A model generated the notes under the pieces. That model ran no database searches. It saw only the letters and a program-made list of their open reading frames with translations, and was not told where the DNA came from. A DNA stretch of 35,746 nt from Chara braunii (lineage: Eukaryota; Streptophyta; Charophyceae; Charales; Characeae), in contig BFEA01000076.1 of NCBI GenBank assembly GCA_003427395.1, positions 1,442,092 to 1,477,837 on the forward strand, read 5' to 3'. Below are positions 23,019-32,740 of this stretch, in pieces (within the stretch, counting starts at the first letter, position 1; each line of letters begins with the position of its first letter). A program made the translations under genes and the position numbers.

Positions 23019-23065
23019 TTAATACACTGACAATCAGCAAAAAACCGCAAGAGACGAGTAAAGGC

Positions 23066-23320
23066 GGTCATCTGTCTTAAAAGAGGATTGAGGGGAAAAT
23101 GATACTTGGCCTGAGTGCCGCAGGATGAAAGGGGTCGACGACGTCAAGAAAATAGTGTCGGGATACCGACACATGAAAACGTAGCATGAGTCAGAGGAGG
23201 GCTCCTGATTTCGGCATGAGAAGGGCCAAAGGACCTTGAGTCAAGCAAGGGGACGAGGCGAACCATAAGGGAATTTCGAAACTATGAGAAAGGGAGTCTT
23301 GACAGTCGCAAGACGCTAGA
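23066..23320. other. Unassigned DNA right of the tandem array
   Basis: Purine-rich sequence beginning straight after the array. No gene or repeat structure seen before the 1.25-kb duplicated region. Confidence 0.45.
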
Positions 23321-23553
23321 AAATAAAGGCCCTAGCATGGGGACCGCCCACGCCAGATAACAAGAACCGCAGGATTGTAAATTTCGCGGCCGGAAAGACC
23401 GACGCGCTTGGGACGTGGAAAGAGACAAGAAAATGAGACCATGGGAAACGCTAAGTGAAACTGGGACACCATGAGGAAAGGTGTCGGGGACCGTAGGAGA
23501 CCAAATAAAAATTGGTATTTTGGGATAAGTACCGACGGGAGCAACAACGAGAG

Positions 23554-23625
23554 AAGTGTCGGGGACTGGTGAGGGACAAGTGTCGGGGACTGGTGTGTGA
23601 CAAGTATTGGGAACTGGTGATGTCC
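23554..23625 (+). repeat. Three 24-bp minisatellite units
   Basis: Units at 23554-23577, 23578-23601 and 23602-23625, each a variant of AAGTGTCGGGGACTGGTG plus six bases. The third unit has diverged. Because 24 is a multiple of three, the reverse strand reads as a Pro/Thr/Asp-rich repeat, which I regard as incidental. Confidence 0.85.
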
Positions 23626-24508
23626 CAATGAGAATAATTGTGCAGGGCCATGAGAAATAAATATTTAAAGCAAGGTGCGCCGCCAAGATCAAGATCTTAA
23701 CGACCAGCCATATTAGCACCACTAGTTCAAGCACTTGTGAAAGCAAACGGAAGGACCAAAAGAGAAAAGAAAGTAATCCGTGACATTTGGCCTCCGAAAT
23801 ATCTCAGATCAGCCACCTTGAAAAAAATGAAGCCTAGAAAAACGTAATGTGAAAAATAGGTCTCCGGGAGAAAATCGGAGTAGGAGGGGCCACCGTGTGG
23901 AAGAAACAAGGGCAAAACGGGGATCCCATGAGCATGGGGGAACCACAATTGCAGTCCGGGAAATAACAGATTCCATCTTGGGCATAGGAAGGACCAAAAC
24001 CAAGAGGTAGGGCCTAAAAAAAGGCCTCAACAATTAGTTGACATTTGGCATGCCAGAAAAAAAAAAAAAAAGGTGAAAAAAAGAGGGAGAATGATACAAA
24101 AGAGGTGAGAGGGAGTTAGTGAGTTCGCCGTCAGTAAGGACAGGCACAAGTAGGGACTGACAAGTCCCTACTGCTCGGAATTGGGGGGGAAAGGAAAAAA
24201 AAAAAAAACAAAAAAAAACACTAACGGTTAAAAACGGTCACTTGGGAGATACATCATTGACCAGATGCATCATGGGATGTACCGGTTACAAAGTATCTTG
24301 ATTTTCTTTAGGTTTTACTGAGGAAAACTAAGAAAATAAAGGCCTCATGCAACCGAGATACAACGGATTACATAAGAGAGGAAAACACATGTTTCAGGTA
24401 CATCCGGAGTCAACATTGAGTCCGGATGCACTTGAAAATTGACCGCTTCATTTTGTTTCAGTTTGGGGCAAGTTGTGGGGTTGTGAGATTAGAAAAATTA
24501 TTAGTACT

Positions 24509-24532
24509 GCAGTCCGAGAAATAACGGACTGC
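24509..24532. other. 8-bp stem hairpin
   Basis: GCAGTCCG at 24509-24516 pairs exactly with CGGACTGC at 24525-24532 across an 8-base loop. A decayed relative starts at 23951 (GCAGTCCGGG). Confidence 0.75.
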
Positions 24533-24924
24533 ATCGGGGTGCCTAGGCCAAAGGAAAAGGAGCCTTGACACGCCCATGACACTAGAAAAGAGTGTCTCGG
24601 GCTAGGGGTAGTTGGAGACGGTAAATGGCAGCCGCAAAATGAGGATCTCATGACCGGGAATATTCAAGACACTTGGGACCACATGGGAAGGAGAAAATGG
24701 GACTACTAGGGACTGTCTCAAATAAAAATGGAACGTCACCGGGAATGGCGCCGGGGACTAGATCGATAAAAAAAAAAAAGCTGAAAATTGGGACACGCGT
24801 CCGCGGGACCACCGACAGAAAAAAAAAACAACAACGGAACTAGTACGGGGTGAGTGGCAGAGACTTGAGTGTCCCAAAAGAAATTACAGGCTAGCATGAA
24901 GGATGAATGTGCGAAACAAGTGGC

Positions 24925-24950
24925 ACCGTTAAGATCAAGATCTTGACGGT
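24925..24950. other. 12-bp hairpin with 2-nt loop
   Basis: ACCGTTAAGATC, loop AA, then GATCTTGACGGT. Eleven Watson-Crick pairs and one G-T. The homologous site near 23681 keeps the centre but not the outer pairs. Confidence 0.75.
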
Positions 24951-25049
24951 GAAAAATATAAGCTGCTATTGGTGTAAGGATTGAATGGGTCAAGGAAAGA
25001 GTTAGGAGGCAAAAGGAGAAGGAAAACGGTGATGGGAGAACTGCCCTGC

Positions 25050-25069
25050 AGTCCGAGATATCTCGGACT
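25050..25069. other. Perfect 20-bp palindrome
   Basis: AGTCCGAGATATCTCGGACT equals its own reverse complement. The homologous position in the upstream 1.25-kb copy (near 23793) is a decayed version, CTCCGAAATATCTCAGAT. Confidence 0.9.
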
Positions 25070-25440
25070 AGCAGGACTTGAAAAAATAGAGCCCCAAGGG
25101 GCTCAATGTAGAAAATAGGCTGCCAAGAGAAAATCGGAGCACGGGGGGTAAGAAAACGACGACTAACGGAGACAAAATGAAGCTTCCATGGGTATAACGA
25201 CCAACTGTTGGGTCTTGAGCTAACCCTACACCAAGATCCATGGCCTACAAAAAGAGTTCACAACTTCTTGGCACCAACAAAAATAAAAGAAAAATATAGA
25301 AAAGGAGGAGAAAAATAAGGAAGAATAAGACAAAAGGGGAGAAAAGAGTGGAGGATGAGCTGGCCAGTTGGGACTGACATAGTAGGGACTGACAACTTCC
25401 TATTGTGACCTCATTCCTCAAAATTTAGTGGAGGGCAATT

Positions 25441-26318
25441 CGGATTGCAGATCTCAAGAATATCTGAATAAAAAAGGCAAAAATGAGAAAAAAAACAAAA
25501 GTAAATGAGTTAGTTTTCTTTTGGACCGAAATATGACAATTATTTGTGGGGCCAACTCCGGATTGAGTTGGCAACCCAAAATGGAAAGAAACAAAAGAAA
25601 AAAAAAAAAGAAACTGTGCATTTGATAAAAAAAGAAGGCAATATGCACAAAAAATTGAAAAAGTGAGCCTTGGGACTCAAAATTGAAGTAAGGACCACTT
25701 GGTTGTAGCCCAAAATATTCCTGGTCTTAGATCTCAGCCACATCCAAGGCTGAGATAGCACCGAGGCACAAGAAAATACCTCGGCCTACTTAAAATGAGG
25801 AAGAATCAGAAAACATCGGGAAAAAAACCCACAATGCTTTTTTATTTTAAGTAAGGCTGCCCCCTGGATATTTGGACCCAAGGGACCAACTTCTGAAAAT
25901 GAAATTGAGGCATGAGGAGACTCTAGAGGTAGTCCGAGCTGGTACCAACCACTCAGACTGCATGAACCTGGCCAAAAGGAGACACAGGTGCCCCTAAAGA
26001 GGCCTAGCGGTGAGGAAAAGTCTTGGGGGTATCTCAATTTACCTTGAGACACGTGGAGAGGCCCATGGGCTGGCTGGAGTGCTGGTTTCAACCTACATAA
26101 GTCGGGGAGGCAGCCCGCCATACTCACATTTGCATGATGCAAACTTATGCTGCCCAAATGAGCTCATAAGAGCACCACACTCACGTGGAGTGAGAGGAGG
26201 GGAATCACTGCTAGTCTAGGAGCTTGGAGGAGGCTGTAGGCTGGTAAGAGTGACAACTGGGGCGAGTAGAGGTGGTACTAGCCCAAGGAGGTGATCCGCC
26301 ATAGCCCCTTGACTGGAG
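25441..26318. other. Unassigned A-rich DNA
   Basis: No gene recognised. A reverse-strand frame of 123 codons (25786-26157) begins with ATG but has no domain or homologue I recognise. Near 26101 and 26271 two related phrases (GGGGAGGCAGCCCGCCATA and CAAGGAGGTGATCCGCCATA) suggest an old duplication of about 170 bp. Confidence 0.45.
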
Positions 26319-26337
26319 GAGAGAGAGAGAGAGAGAG
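26319..26337. repeat. (GA)n microsatellite
   Basis: About nine GA dinucleotides. Confidence 0.95.
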
Positions 26338-26573
26338 GTTTATAGGAGTCCACTTAGCCCTCCTAAAGGAGAGTACTCCATAACCTTAGTGGTGGAAGCT
26401 TGCCATAACTAGAGAGGAATTGAGGGAGGAAGGGTAATGAGGTCTTGAGGAAGAAGGAAGCCATAGCTGGGCAACACATGTGCAAAGAGAAGGAGGAGTT
26501 TCATGAAGGTTGACACCTTACCACCAAGACACTGAGAAAGGTGAGTGGGAATAAGAGAGAGTGTTCCTTTCCA
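26338..26573. other. Purine-rich spacer
   Basis: GGAGGAAG-type sequence leading into the opposite-sense pyrimidine tract. No gene seen. Confidence 0.5.
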
Positions 26574-26763
26574 TATCACATTCCCCTCCTTCTCCCTCTT
26601 CTTCCTCTTCTTCTTTTCATTCTCCTTTCTCTTCACCCTCGTCCTCTTCTATCACTTCTTCCTCTTCTTCTCCCCCTATCTTCTTCGTCTTCCTCAAGTT
26701 CTTCTTCTTCTCCTCTTTTAATATTCCACTTTCCTCTCTCCCCATCTCCTTCCTCTTTTCTTC
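26574..26763 (+). repeat. Polypyrimidine tract
   Basis: About 190 bp of nearly uninterrupted C/T made of CTTCTTCCTC words. It produces Ser/Leu/Pro-rich frames on one strand and Glu/Arg-rich frames on the other; none should be read as a protein. Confidence 0.85.
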
Positions 26764-26854
26764 TCTCCATAGCCAACATCCTAAGTATGGGCAATATGGG
26801 ATTTAACACCTCCACTAATGATTGTCTCTATAATGACCACTTGTCCACTCAATG

Positions 26855-27840
26855 TTGAACTGCCACTTTGTACTTTGAGATTTTAAGTTTGAGAGTGAGT
26901 TTCACTTACTCTTACTCCATGTTTTGCCTTTTTCTTGACTTAGGGATAAATCGCTACTTTTGTTCTCACCCGTTCTAGTGTTTTGATGATATTTTCCTCA
27001 TGCAATGTCCATTTTTCACTCCATGATGAATCACCACTTTGCACTTTGAGATTTCAAGCTTGAGAGTGAATTTCACTCACTCTCATTTCATGTTTTTTCT
27101 TCTTCTTCACCTAGGGATAAATCACTACTCTTGTTCTCACTCATTCTAGCGGTTTAATGATCTTTTCCTATTGCAATGTTCATTTCTTCACTCCATGATG
27201 AATCGCCACTTTGCACTTTGAGATTTCAAGCTTGAGCAATCCATGTTTTGTCTTCTTCCTCAATTGGGGATAAATCACTATTTTTGTTCACACTCATTCT
27301 AGTGTTTTGATGATTTTTTCCTCTTGCATTGTCCATTTCTTCACTCCATGATGAGTCGTCACTTTGTACTGTGTGATTTCAAGCTTGAGAGTGATTTTCA
27401 CTCTCTCTCACTCCATGTTTTGTCTTTTTCTTCACTTGGGGATAAATCGCTACTTTTGTTCTCACTCATTCCAGTGTTTTTATGATTCTTTCCTCTTGCA
27501 TTGTACATTTCTTCACTCCATGATGAGTTGCCAATTTGTACTTTGTGATTTCAGGCTTAAGAGTGAGTTTCACTCACTCTCACTCCATGTTTTGCCTTCG
27601 ACTTCACTTGGGGATAAACTGCTACTTTTGTTCTTACTCATTCTAGTGTTTTGATGATATTTTCTCCTTGCATTGTCCATTTCTTCACTCCATGACGAAT
27701 CACCACTTTGTATTTTGTGATTTCAAGCTGGAGCTCACTTCATGTTTTGCCTTTTCCTTCGCTTGGGGATAAATCACTACTTTTGTTATCACTCATTCTA
27801 GTGTCTGAATGATATTTTTCTCTTGCATTGTCCATTTCTT
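26855..27840 (+). repeat. 172-bp satellite, about six copies
   Basis: The anchor CCACTTTG(T/C)ACTTTGAGATT recurs at 26863, 27034, 27206, about 27359, 27531 and 27703, so the period is 171-172 bp with one unit shortened by about 18 bp. Each unit carries GGGATAAATC(G/A)CTAC, TTGTTCTCACTCATTCTAGTG and TTCACTCCATGATGA-type blocks. Noncoding. Confidence 0.93.
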
Positions 27841-28465
27841 TACTTGGTGATGTTCTGGTTCAATCTTGATTTCTTCCAATAGCCATATGCATGTGTTTGG
27901 TCGAGAGTCACTCATGAACACTCATCCTTCATTTGATGATGTTCCAGTTCAATCTTGATTGATTCCATAACCACATGCATGTGTTTGGTCATGCTCACTC
28001 ATATGTTTCACTCAATTTCACTTGGTGATGTTCCGGTTCAATCTTGATTGCTTCCATAGCCACATGCATGTGTTTCGTCTAATCTGACTCGTGAGTTTCA
28101 CCCATCTTTCATTGGCGATGTTCTGGTTTAATCTTGATTGCTTTCATATTAATATGCATGTGTTTGGTCTAGTCTCACTCATGAGTTTCACCCATTTTTC
28201 ACTTGGTGATGTTCCGGTTTAATCTTGATTGCTTTCATAGCCATATGCATGTGTTTGGTCTAGTCTCACTCCTGTGTTTCACTCATCTTTCACTCGGTGA
28301 TGTTCCGGTTCAATCTTGATTGGTTCAAAAACTACATGCATGTGTTTGGTCTAGTCTCACTAATATGTTCACTCATCCTTCACTTGATGATGTTCCGGTT
28401 TAATCTTGATTGCTTCCATAACCACATGCATGTGTTTGGTTTAGTCTCACTCATGAGTTTCACTT

Positions 28466-28656
28466 AATCTTTCACTTGGTGATGTTCCGGTTCAATCTTG
28501 ATTGTTTTCATAGCCACACGCATGTAGTTGTTCTAGTCTCACACATGAGCTTCACTCAATNAATCTTTCACTTGGTGATGTTCCGGTTCAATCTTGATTG
28601 TTTTCATAGCCACACGCATGTAGTTGTTCTAGTCTCACACATGAGCTTCACTCAAT
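28466..28656 (+). other. Assembly join: 95-base duplication around one N
   Basis: 28466-28560 is identical to 28562-28656, separated by a single N at 28561. Both copies share variants seen nowhere else in the array (ACACGCATGTAGTTGTTC). This marks unmerged overlapping contig ends and not biology. Confidence 0.92.
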
Positions 28657-28689
28657 CTTTCACTTTGTGATGTTCCGGTTCAATCTTGA

Positions 28690-28880
28690 TTGCTTCCATA
28701 ACCACATGCATGTGTTTGGTCCAGTCTCACTCATGAGTTTCACTCAATCTTTCACTTGGTGATGTTCCGGTTCAATCTTGATTGNTTGCTTCCATAACCA
28801 CATGCATGTGTTTGGTCCAGTCTCACTCATGAGTTTCACTCAATCTTTCACTTGGTGATGTTCCGGTTCAATCTTGATTG
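28690..28880 (+). other. Assembly join: second 95-base duplication around one N
   Basis: 28690-28784 is identical to 28786-28880, with a single N at 28785. Same length and structure as the first join. Confidence 0.92.
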
Positions 28881-29215
28881 CTTCCATAACCACATGCATG
28901 TGTTTGGTCGAGTTTCACTCATATGTTCACTCATCTTTTGGTTTGTGATGTTCAAGTTCAATCTTGATTGCCTCCATAGCCACATGCATGTGTTTGGTCT
29001 AGTCTCACTCATTTGTTTTACTCATCTTTCACTTGATGATGTTCCGGTTAAATCTTGATGGCTTCCATAGCCACATGCATGTGTTTTGACTAGTCTCACA
29101 CATGTGCTTCACTCATCTTTCAGTTGATGACACTCCGGCTCAATCTCGATTGCCTTACTAGTCGCATGTATGTGCTTTGTCGAGTTTTCTCATGTGTAAT
29201 GACGATCTCCCACTT

Positions 29216-29826
29216 AGCAATATCTTAGTCCACTCATGAATGCTCCTACTTGCCACATGGGAAGGATAAGGCTATGTGTTGTAACAGTTCACCCCCTTGT
29301 GCCCTATTTGAATTTTGTTTTGCCCCCTCGGTGCTCTAATCGAACACGGAAAAAAAGGGAGGTAGGTAGGGGACTGCTATTACTGCTGCTGTTGCTGCTA
29401 ATAATAATAATAATGAGCCCGCTGATGTTTACTGATGATGCCTGGCCAAGCTCCCGGCTGCTGCTGCTGCTGAGAACCGCTGGCCGGTCCCTTGGAGCAA
29501 AAGTCGGTCCGAAAGGGCTAACGGGTTGGTGCGACCAGGGGGCGCCGGTAACCAACTCCGCCAAAGCAGGAATATGGGGACTGAGACTTCACAGGCCCCA
29601 TATCCTACGCATTGTTAGATGGTCCGCAAACCCCCCAGGCCATCTGAGTTCATTTTCCTGCAAAAACGAACAATGAACTTCACCAAATAGTTCACTTACA
29701 GCCTTAGGCGGCGCCCAAAACATGCAAGTAGTGGCAAACGGCAACGGAATGAGCCTCTATTTTATAGGGGTCTTCCATAGGGTATAGAAAAAGGGCCCAC
29801 CGAGTTACGAGGCATTCCGACGTCGT
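29216..29826. other. Unassigned DNA with CTG and AAT microsatellites
   Basis: An open frame on the plus strand (29236-29676, 146 codons, ATG start) crosses TGCTGCTGTTGCTGC at about 29383, (AAT)n at about 29400 and (CTG)n at about 29457, which give Leu and Ile runs. I recognise no domain. The rest of the frame has ordinary composition, so a decayed or unknown exon is possible but unsupported. TTTTATAGGGG near 29760 is TATA-like. Confidence 0.4.
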
Positions 29827-30060
29827 TTAGGGTAGAAAACACAAGTGTGTGTTTTTGGCTCTCCCGCCTCTAGGAAAATCGACAAAACGAAAATCATCAA
29901 AATCTGAGTTTTTCGGCAATCTGTGTTTTTCGTGAATCTTTGTTCTCTGCAGACCTATGTATCTGTTGCAAGTCTGCTTTATGAAAGTCTGAGTTTTCTG
30001 CAGATCTGGACCTCGGGATAACTCTAAGAAAACGAGACTGACACTTAGGGATAGGGAGGG
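29827..30060. other. Unassigned DNA with short TTTTC/CTGCAGA repeats
   Basis: Repeated fragments such as TCTGAGTTTT(T/C) and CTGCAGA(C/T)CT suggest a decayed tandem structure of about 40-60 bp, too diverged to define. No gene seen. Confidence 0.4.
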
Positions 30061-30780
30061 GCACCAGACCACCTCACACCTCCTCGTTCCTCCATCTCCT
30101 TCCCCCATCCACCATAGCCAGACACCTTCTTCCACCTCCATCTCCTTCACCCATCCACCATAGCCAAACACCTTCACTCCTTCCACCTCCATCTCCTTCA
30201 CCAATCCACCATAGCCAAACACCTTCTTCCGCCTTCATCTCCTTCACCTATCCACCATAGCCAAACACCTTCACTCCTTCCACCTTCATCTTCTTCACCC
30301 ATCCACCATAGCCAAGCTTCTTCTTCTACCTCCATCTCCTTCCCCCATCCACCATAGCCAAACACCTTCACTCCTTCTTCCACGTCCAACTCCTTTACCT
30401 ACCCACCATAGCCAAACACCTTCATCTACCTCCATCTCCCTTACCCATCCTCCATAGCCAAGCACCTTCTTCTATCGCCATCTCCTTCACCCATCCACCA
30501 TAGCCAAACACCTCCACACCTTCTTCTACCTCCATCTCCTTCACCCATCCTCCATAGCCAAGCACCGTCTTCTACCTCTATCTCCTTCACCTATCCACAA
30601 TAGCCAAGCACCTCCACACCTTCTTCTACCTCTATCTCCCTCACCCATCCTCCAGAGCCAAGCACCTTCTTCCACCTCCATCTCCTTCACCCATCCACCA
30701 TAGTCCAACGCCTTCTTCCACCTTCATCCCCTTCGCTCATCCTCCATAGTCAAACACCTTCCTTCACCCCCTCGATCACC
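30061..30780 (+). repeat. 46-52-bp minisatellite, about fourteen copies
   Basis: The consensus runs CACCTTCTTCCACCTCCATC, CTTCACCCATCCACCATAGC, CAAA. A six-base insert (CACTCC) gives the 52-bp variant. The CCATAG word marks about fourteen units. The reverse strand reads as a Trp/Gly/Glu-rich repetitive frame, but 46 is not a multiple of three and units shift register, so coding is unlikely. Confidence 0.93.
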
Positions 30781-32740
30781 AATCAATGCTGCGGGTCAAG
30801 GCACGTAGGGCAGCTAGTCATATGAGAGGTCATACGTAGGACGGTAGGACGAGTAGAGGGTGAGTGGGGTTAGGCCTATGGGCTCTTCTCTTCCTCTGTC
30901 TCTTATCTCTCTCTCTCTTCTCTCTCGCTCTCTCCCATATTTTATCTCTCCCTCCTCTCTTCCGTTCTCTTTGTATCTCTTTCTCTCTCTCTCCTCCTCC
31001 TTCTTGGCTCCAAAGACTATCTCTCCATCCGCTTGCAAATTCCAAGGTCAATCCTCACCCTCTTTCCCCTCTTTCTTCTTAGCATGAAACTAACCCTTCC
31101 CTCGCTCACTTGTTACGATGTCAGAGCACGAAAGAGAAAAAAACCTTAAATCTCGCTTGGGGGAGAAAGAGAGCAAGGGGAGGGTTTTCGGTCCCTTGTG
31201 CCACCAATAACGTAAGGAAAGTAAGAGCTTGACAAAGCTTGACGCTTGATAAAATCCGAGGAGGACTTGAGAGAATTGCCAAGTGAACAAGAGGTCAGTT
31301 GACTCAACCAGAACCCTGACTGCATGACTAAGAGAGGAGGATGATTTGGATGAGCGAAGGAAATGAGAAAGGAAAGAACCTAAGGACCAGGAAAAATTAG
31401 GCATGTGGGAGGGACTATGTCTTGACCCCAAATGGGGGTTGTATCGATCTTTGCATTACGTTTGATTGTGCAGGTGAGTGACATCGGGATATCTTCAGCG
31501 GTACTGGGCCCAGGTGTGCAGGGCGACAAAGGAAAATGGAAGGGCGGCTAAGCGGCGTTGACGTAAACTCTACCTATGAATGAGACCTACGTGCATGCAA
31601 TCTTGAATGCGGACGAAAAGGAAAAGCGAAGTTAAGAATGGTTAAGTGTTACCTATTCCCTTTGTATGCAGGCGGGGACCTCGAAAAGACTAAGGGATAG
31701 TCACGGAAGCCATGAACGGAATGCGTGGATTGCTTAGTGCATATGGGGGCTAAGGGGGAAGACGACGTTGCCTCGCCCAGATGAAGCTGTAAAACTCTTG
31801 TGTTAGGAAAAGAATGTGTGGACGAAGGATGATGCTTAGCTTATGCATAATAAAAGAAAAGGCTCAAAGAACGCCCTACACTGCTTGAGTATTGGAAAAA
31901 GTAGTTGTCTGCGAACACAACTAACTACCAAAAAAAAATGTGTTTGCTAGTATAATGAGACTACCACCTAGCGCGAGGGCTAAGCTACATCCCCAATGTC
32001 AAAGCTCTCTTGCTCGATGACCCACCTTCATCCATCTCAAAGCACTAGGTGGGGTGACCCTGTGATGAATGACTCTGCGTCCTGAGCATGAGTGTGGGCG
32101 GAGCCGAGCCAACAGGGACCCATACTGGGGTCGACGCTGGCTCGAAAGTCTAGCACGGTGAGGCCCTACAAAATGGTGGAGATGTCGGTGTTGGGCGCGG
32201 CGGTCCCACATCCAGACCGAAAGTATTTTCAGTGTCGGACGTCACGGTCGCATCACGCAGGGGTTTTGGAAGCGTTTTAGCCTAAGACCAACTTCGACCG
32301 TGCGCGTCAGCTTTACCTCTCGCCGCTCCCAGCGACAGGACATAGATCCCGCGTGGTACAACTCACCTCTACCTAAAGAGTTGTCACCATCCCTAGGCAG
32401 GCGTATCCCTGCTGAGCTATTGACTCACATGCGAAGATTTTTACTTGTAATTACAGAGGTAAGTCAGCCGAGGGTGTTTGCTCGATCGCTATAGCATAGG
32501 CATACGCGAGGTTGAATACCTAAGACTGACTTGTTTACTCATTGGGCATAGGGCGCTGATCTTCCGGACCGACTTACAAATGGAGTTGACTCGACTGATG
32601 AACCTTCGTGCATACTACGGCTTGCTTATAAATATTTTTTATAGGTTTGACTCATAACCTATCCCTTTTCCGGAGCAAGATCCCCTCAATACTGGAATCA
32701 TCAGGGTTGCACATGAGACACATATTCACTCTACCTAGTG
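30655..32740 (+). repeat. ~3.0-kb-spaced direct repeat, copy A
   Basis: Collinear with 33650-35746 at an offset of 2996 to 3005 bp. It contains, in order, the end of the 46-bp minisatellite, a (CT)n tract (about 30890-30990), a GACCCCAAATGGGGGT hairpin word near 31423, a GGCGCGG-rich part near 32190 and a TATAAATA at 32627-32634. It could be one unit of a tandem repeat or the left LTR of a large non-autonomous LTR element. Clear TG/CA ends, a primer-binding site and a polypurine tract were not found. Confidence 0.88.

Larger units (their letters stand above)
4477..23065 (+). repeat. Four-copy tandem array of a ~4.25-kb noncoding unit
   Basis: The junction words (AGTAAAGGCGGTTACCTCGG and the following TACGAGTGTCGTAAGATTGA) recur at 4477, 9435, 13998 and 18838, and the right edge stops at 23065. 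Raw unit lengths are 4958, 4563, 4840 and 4228 bp. Removing one private insertion or duplication from each of the first three leaves about 4253, 4235, 4263 and 4228 bp. By eye the units are roughly 80-90% identical along their whole length, in the same order and orientation. The array holds a whole number of units: left and right flanks break at the same phase. No transposase, reverse transcriptase or other conserved protein is encoded. Confidence 0.95.
18838..23065 (+). repeat. Tandem unit 4
   Basis: Last copy, 4228 bp, with no mobile insertion. Compared with the others it lacks about 70 bp near 19686 (the stretch running from the CTCGATAG word to CAAGTGG in unit 1) and has an ATT tract of about 100 bp at 20942-21040, roughly twice that of its sisters. 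It ends exactly at the unit edge, after which similarity to the units stops. Confidence 0.92.
23310..25440 (+). repeat. Two diverged tandem copies of a ~1.25-kb segment
   Basis: Collinear matching words recur at a near-constant offset: CTAGAAAA-type text near 23320 and 24590, CCAAATAAAAATTGG near 23501 and its match near 24719, AAGATCAAGATCTT at 23685 and 24931, GAGAAAATCGGAG near 23868 and 25127, and GGACTGACAA near 24155 and 25387. Offsets are 1.22-1.26 kb. The copies are heavily diverged. The region is A-rich with several poly(A) runs (24055-24071, 24191-24205, 24767-24778, 25596-25608). The reverse-strand open frame at 23282-23746 spans repeat DNA and has no domain. Confidence 0.7.
27841..29215 (+). 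repeat. ~91-bp satellite, about fifteen copies as assembled
   Basis: The anchor GATGTTCCGG recurs at 27849, 27938, 28027, 28117, 28208, 28299, 28389, 28481, 28577, 28669, 28761, 28857, 28947, 29038 and 29129 (with substitutions), giving a period of 89-92 bp except for two 96-bp steps that span single Ns. The core is TTCAATCTTGATTGCTTCCA followed by a CATGCATGTGTTTGGTC block. After the N artefacts are removed about thirteen copies remain. The first and last copies are the most diverged. Small open frames here are repeat shadows. Confidence 0.95.

Noticed and set aside
27841-29215. Regularly spaced ~91-bp repeats considered as a CRISPR-like array.
   Set aside because: Similarity runs through the full unit with no unique spacers. 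It is a plain satellite.
29827-30389. Trp/Gly/Glu repetitive reverse-strand frames resembling a repeat protein.
   Set aside because: They arise from a 46/52-bp minisatellite whose period is not a multiple of three, so the register is not kept.
32162-32494. A frame of about 100 codons open in both 3-kb-spaced repeats (32162-32494 and 35182-35472), without indels and ending near a GAG|GTAAGT splice-donor-like site.
   Set aside because: There is no ATG at its start. Replacement to silent changes are about 26 to 13, close to neutral expectation, and no domain is recognised.
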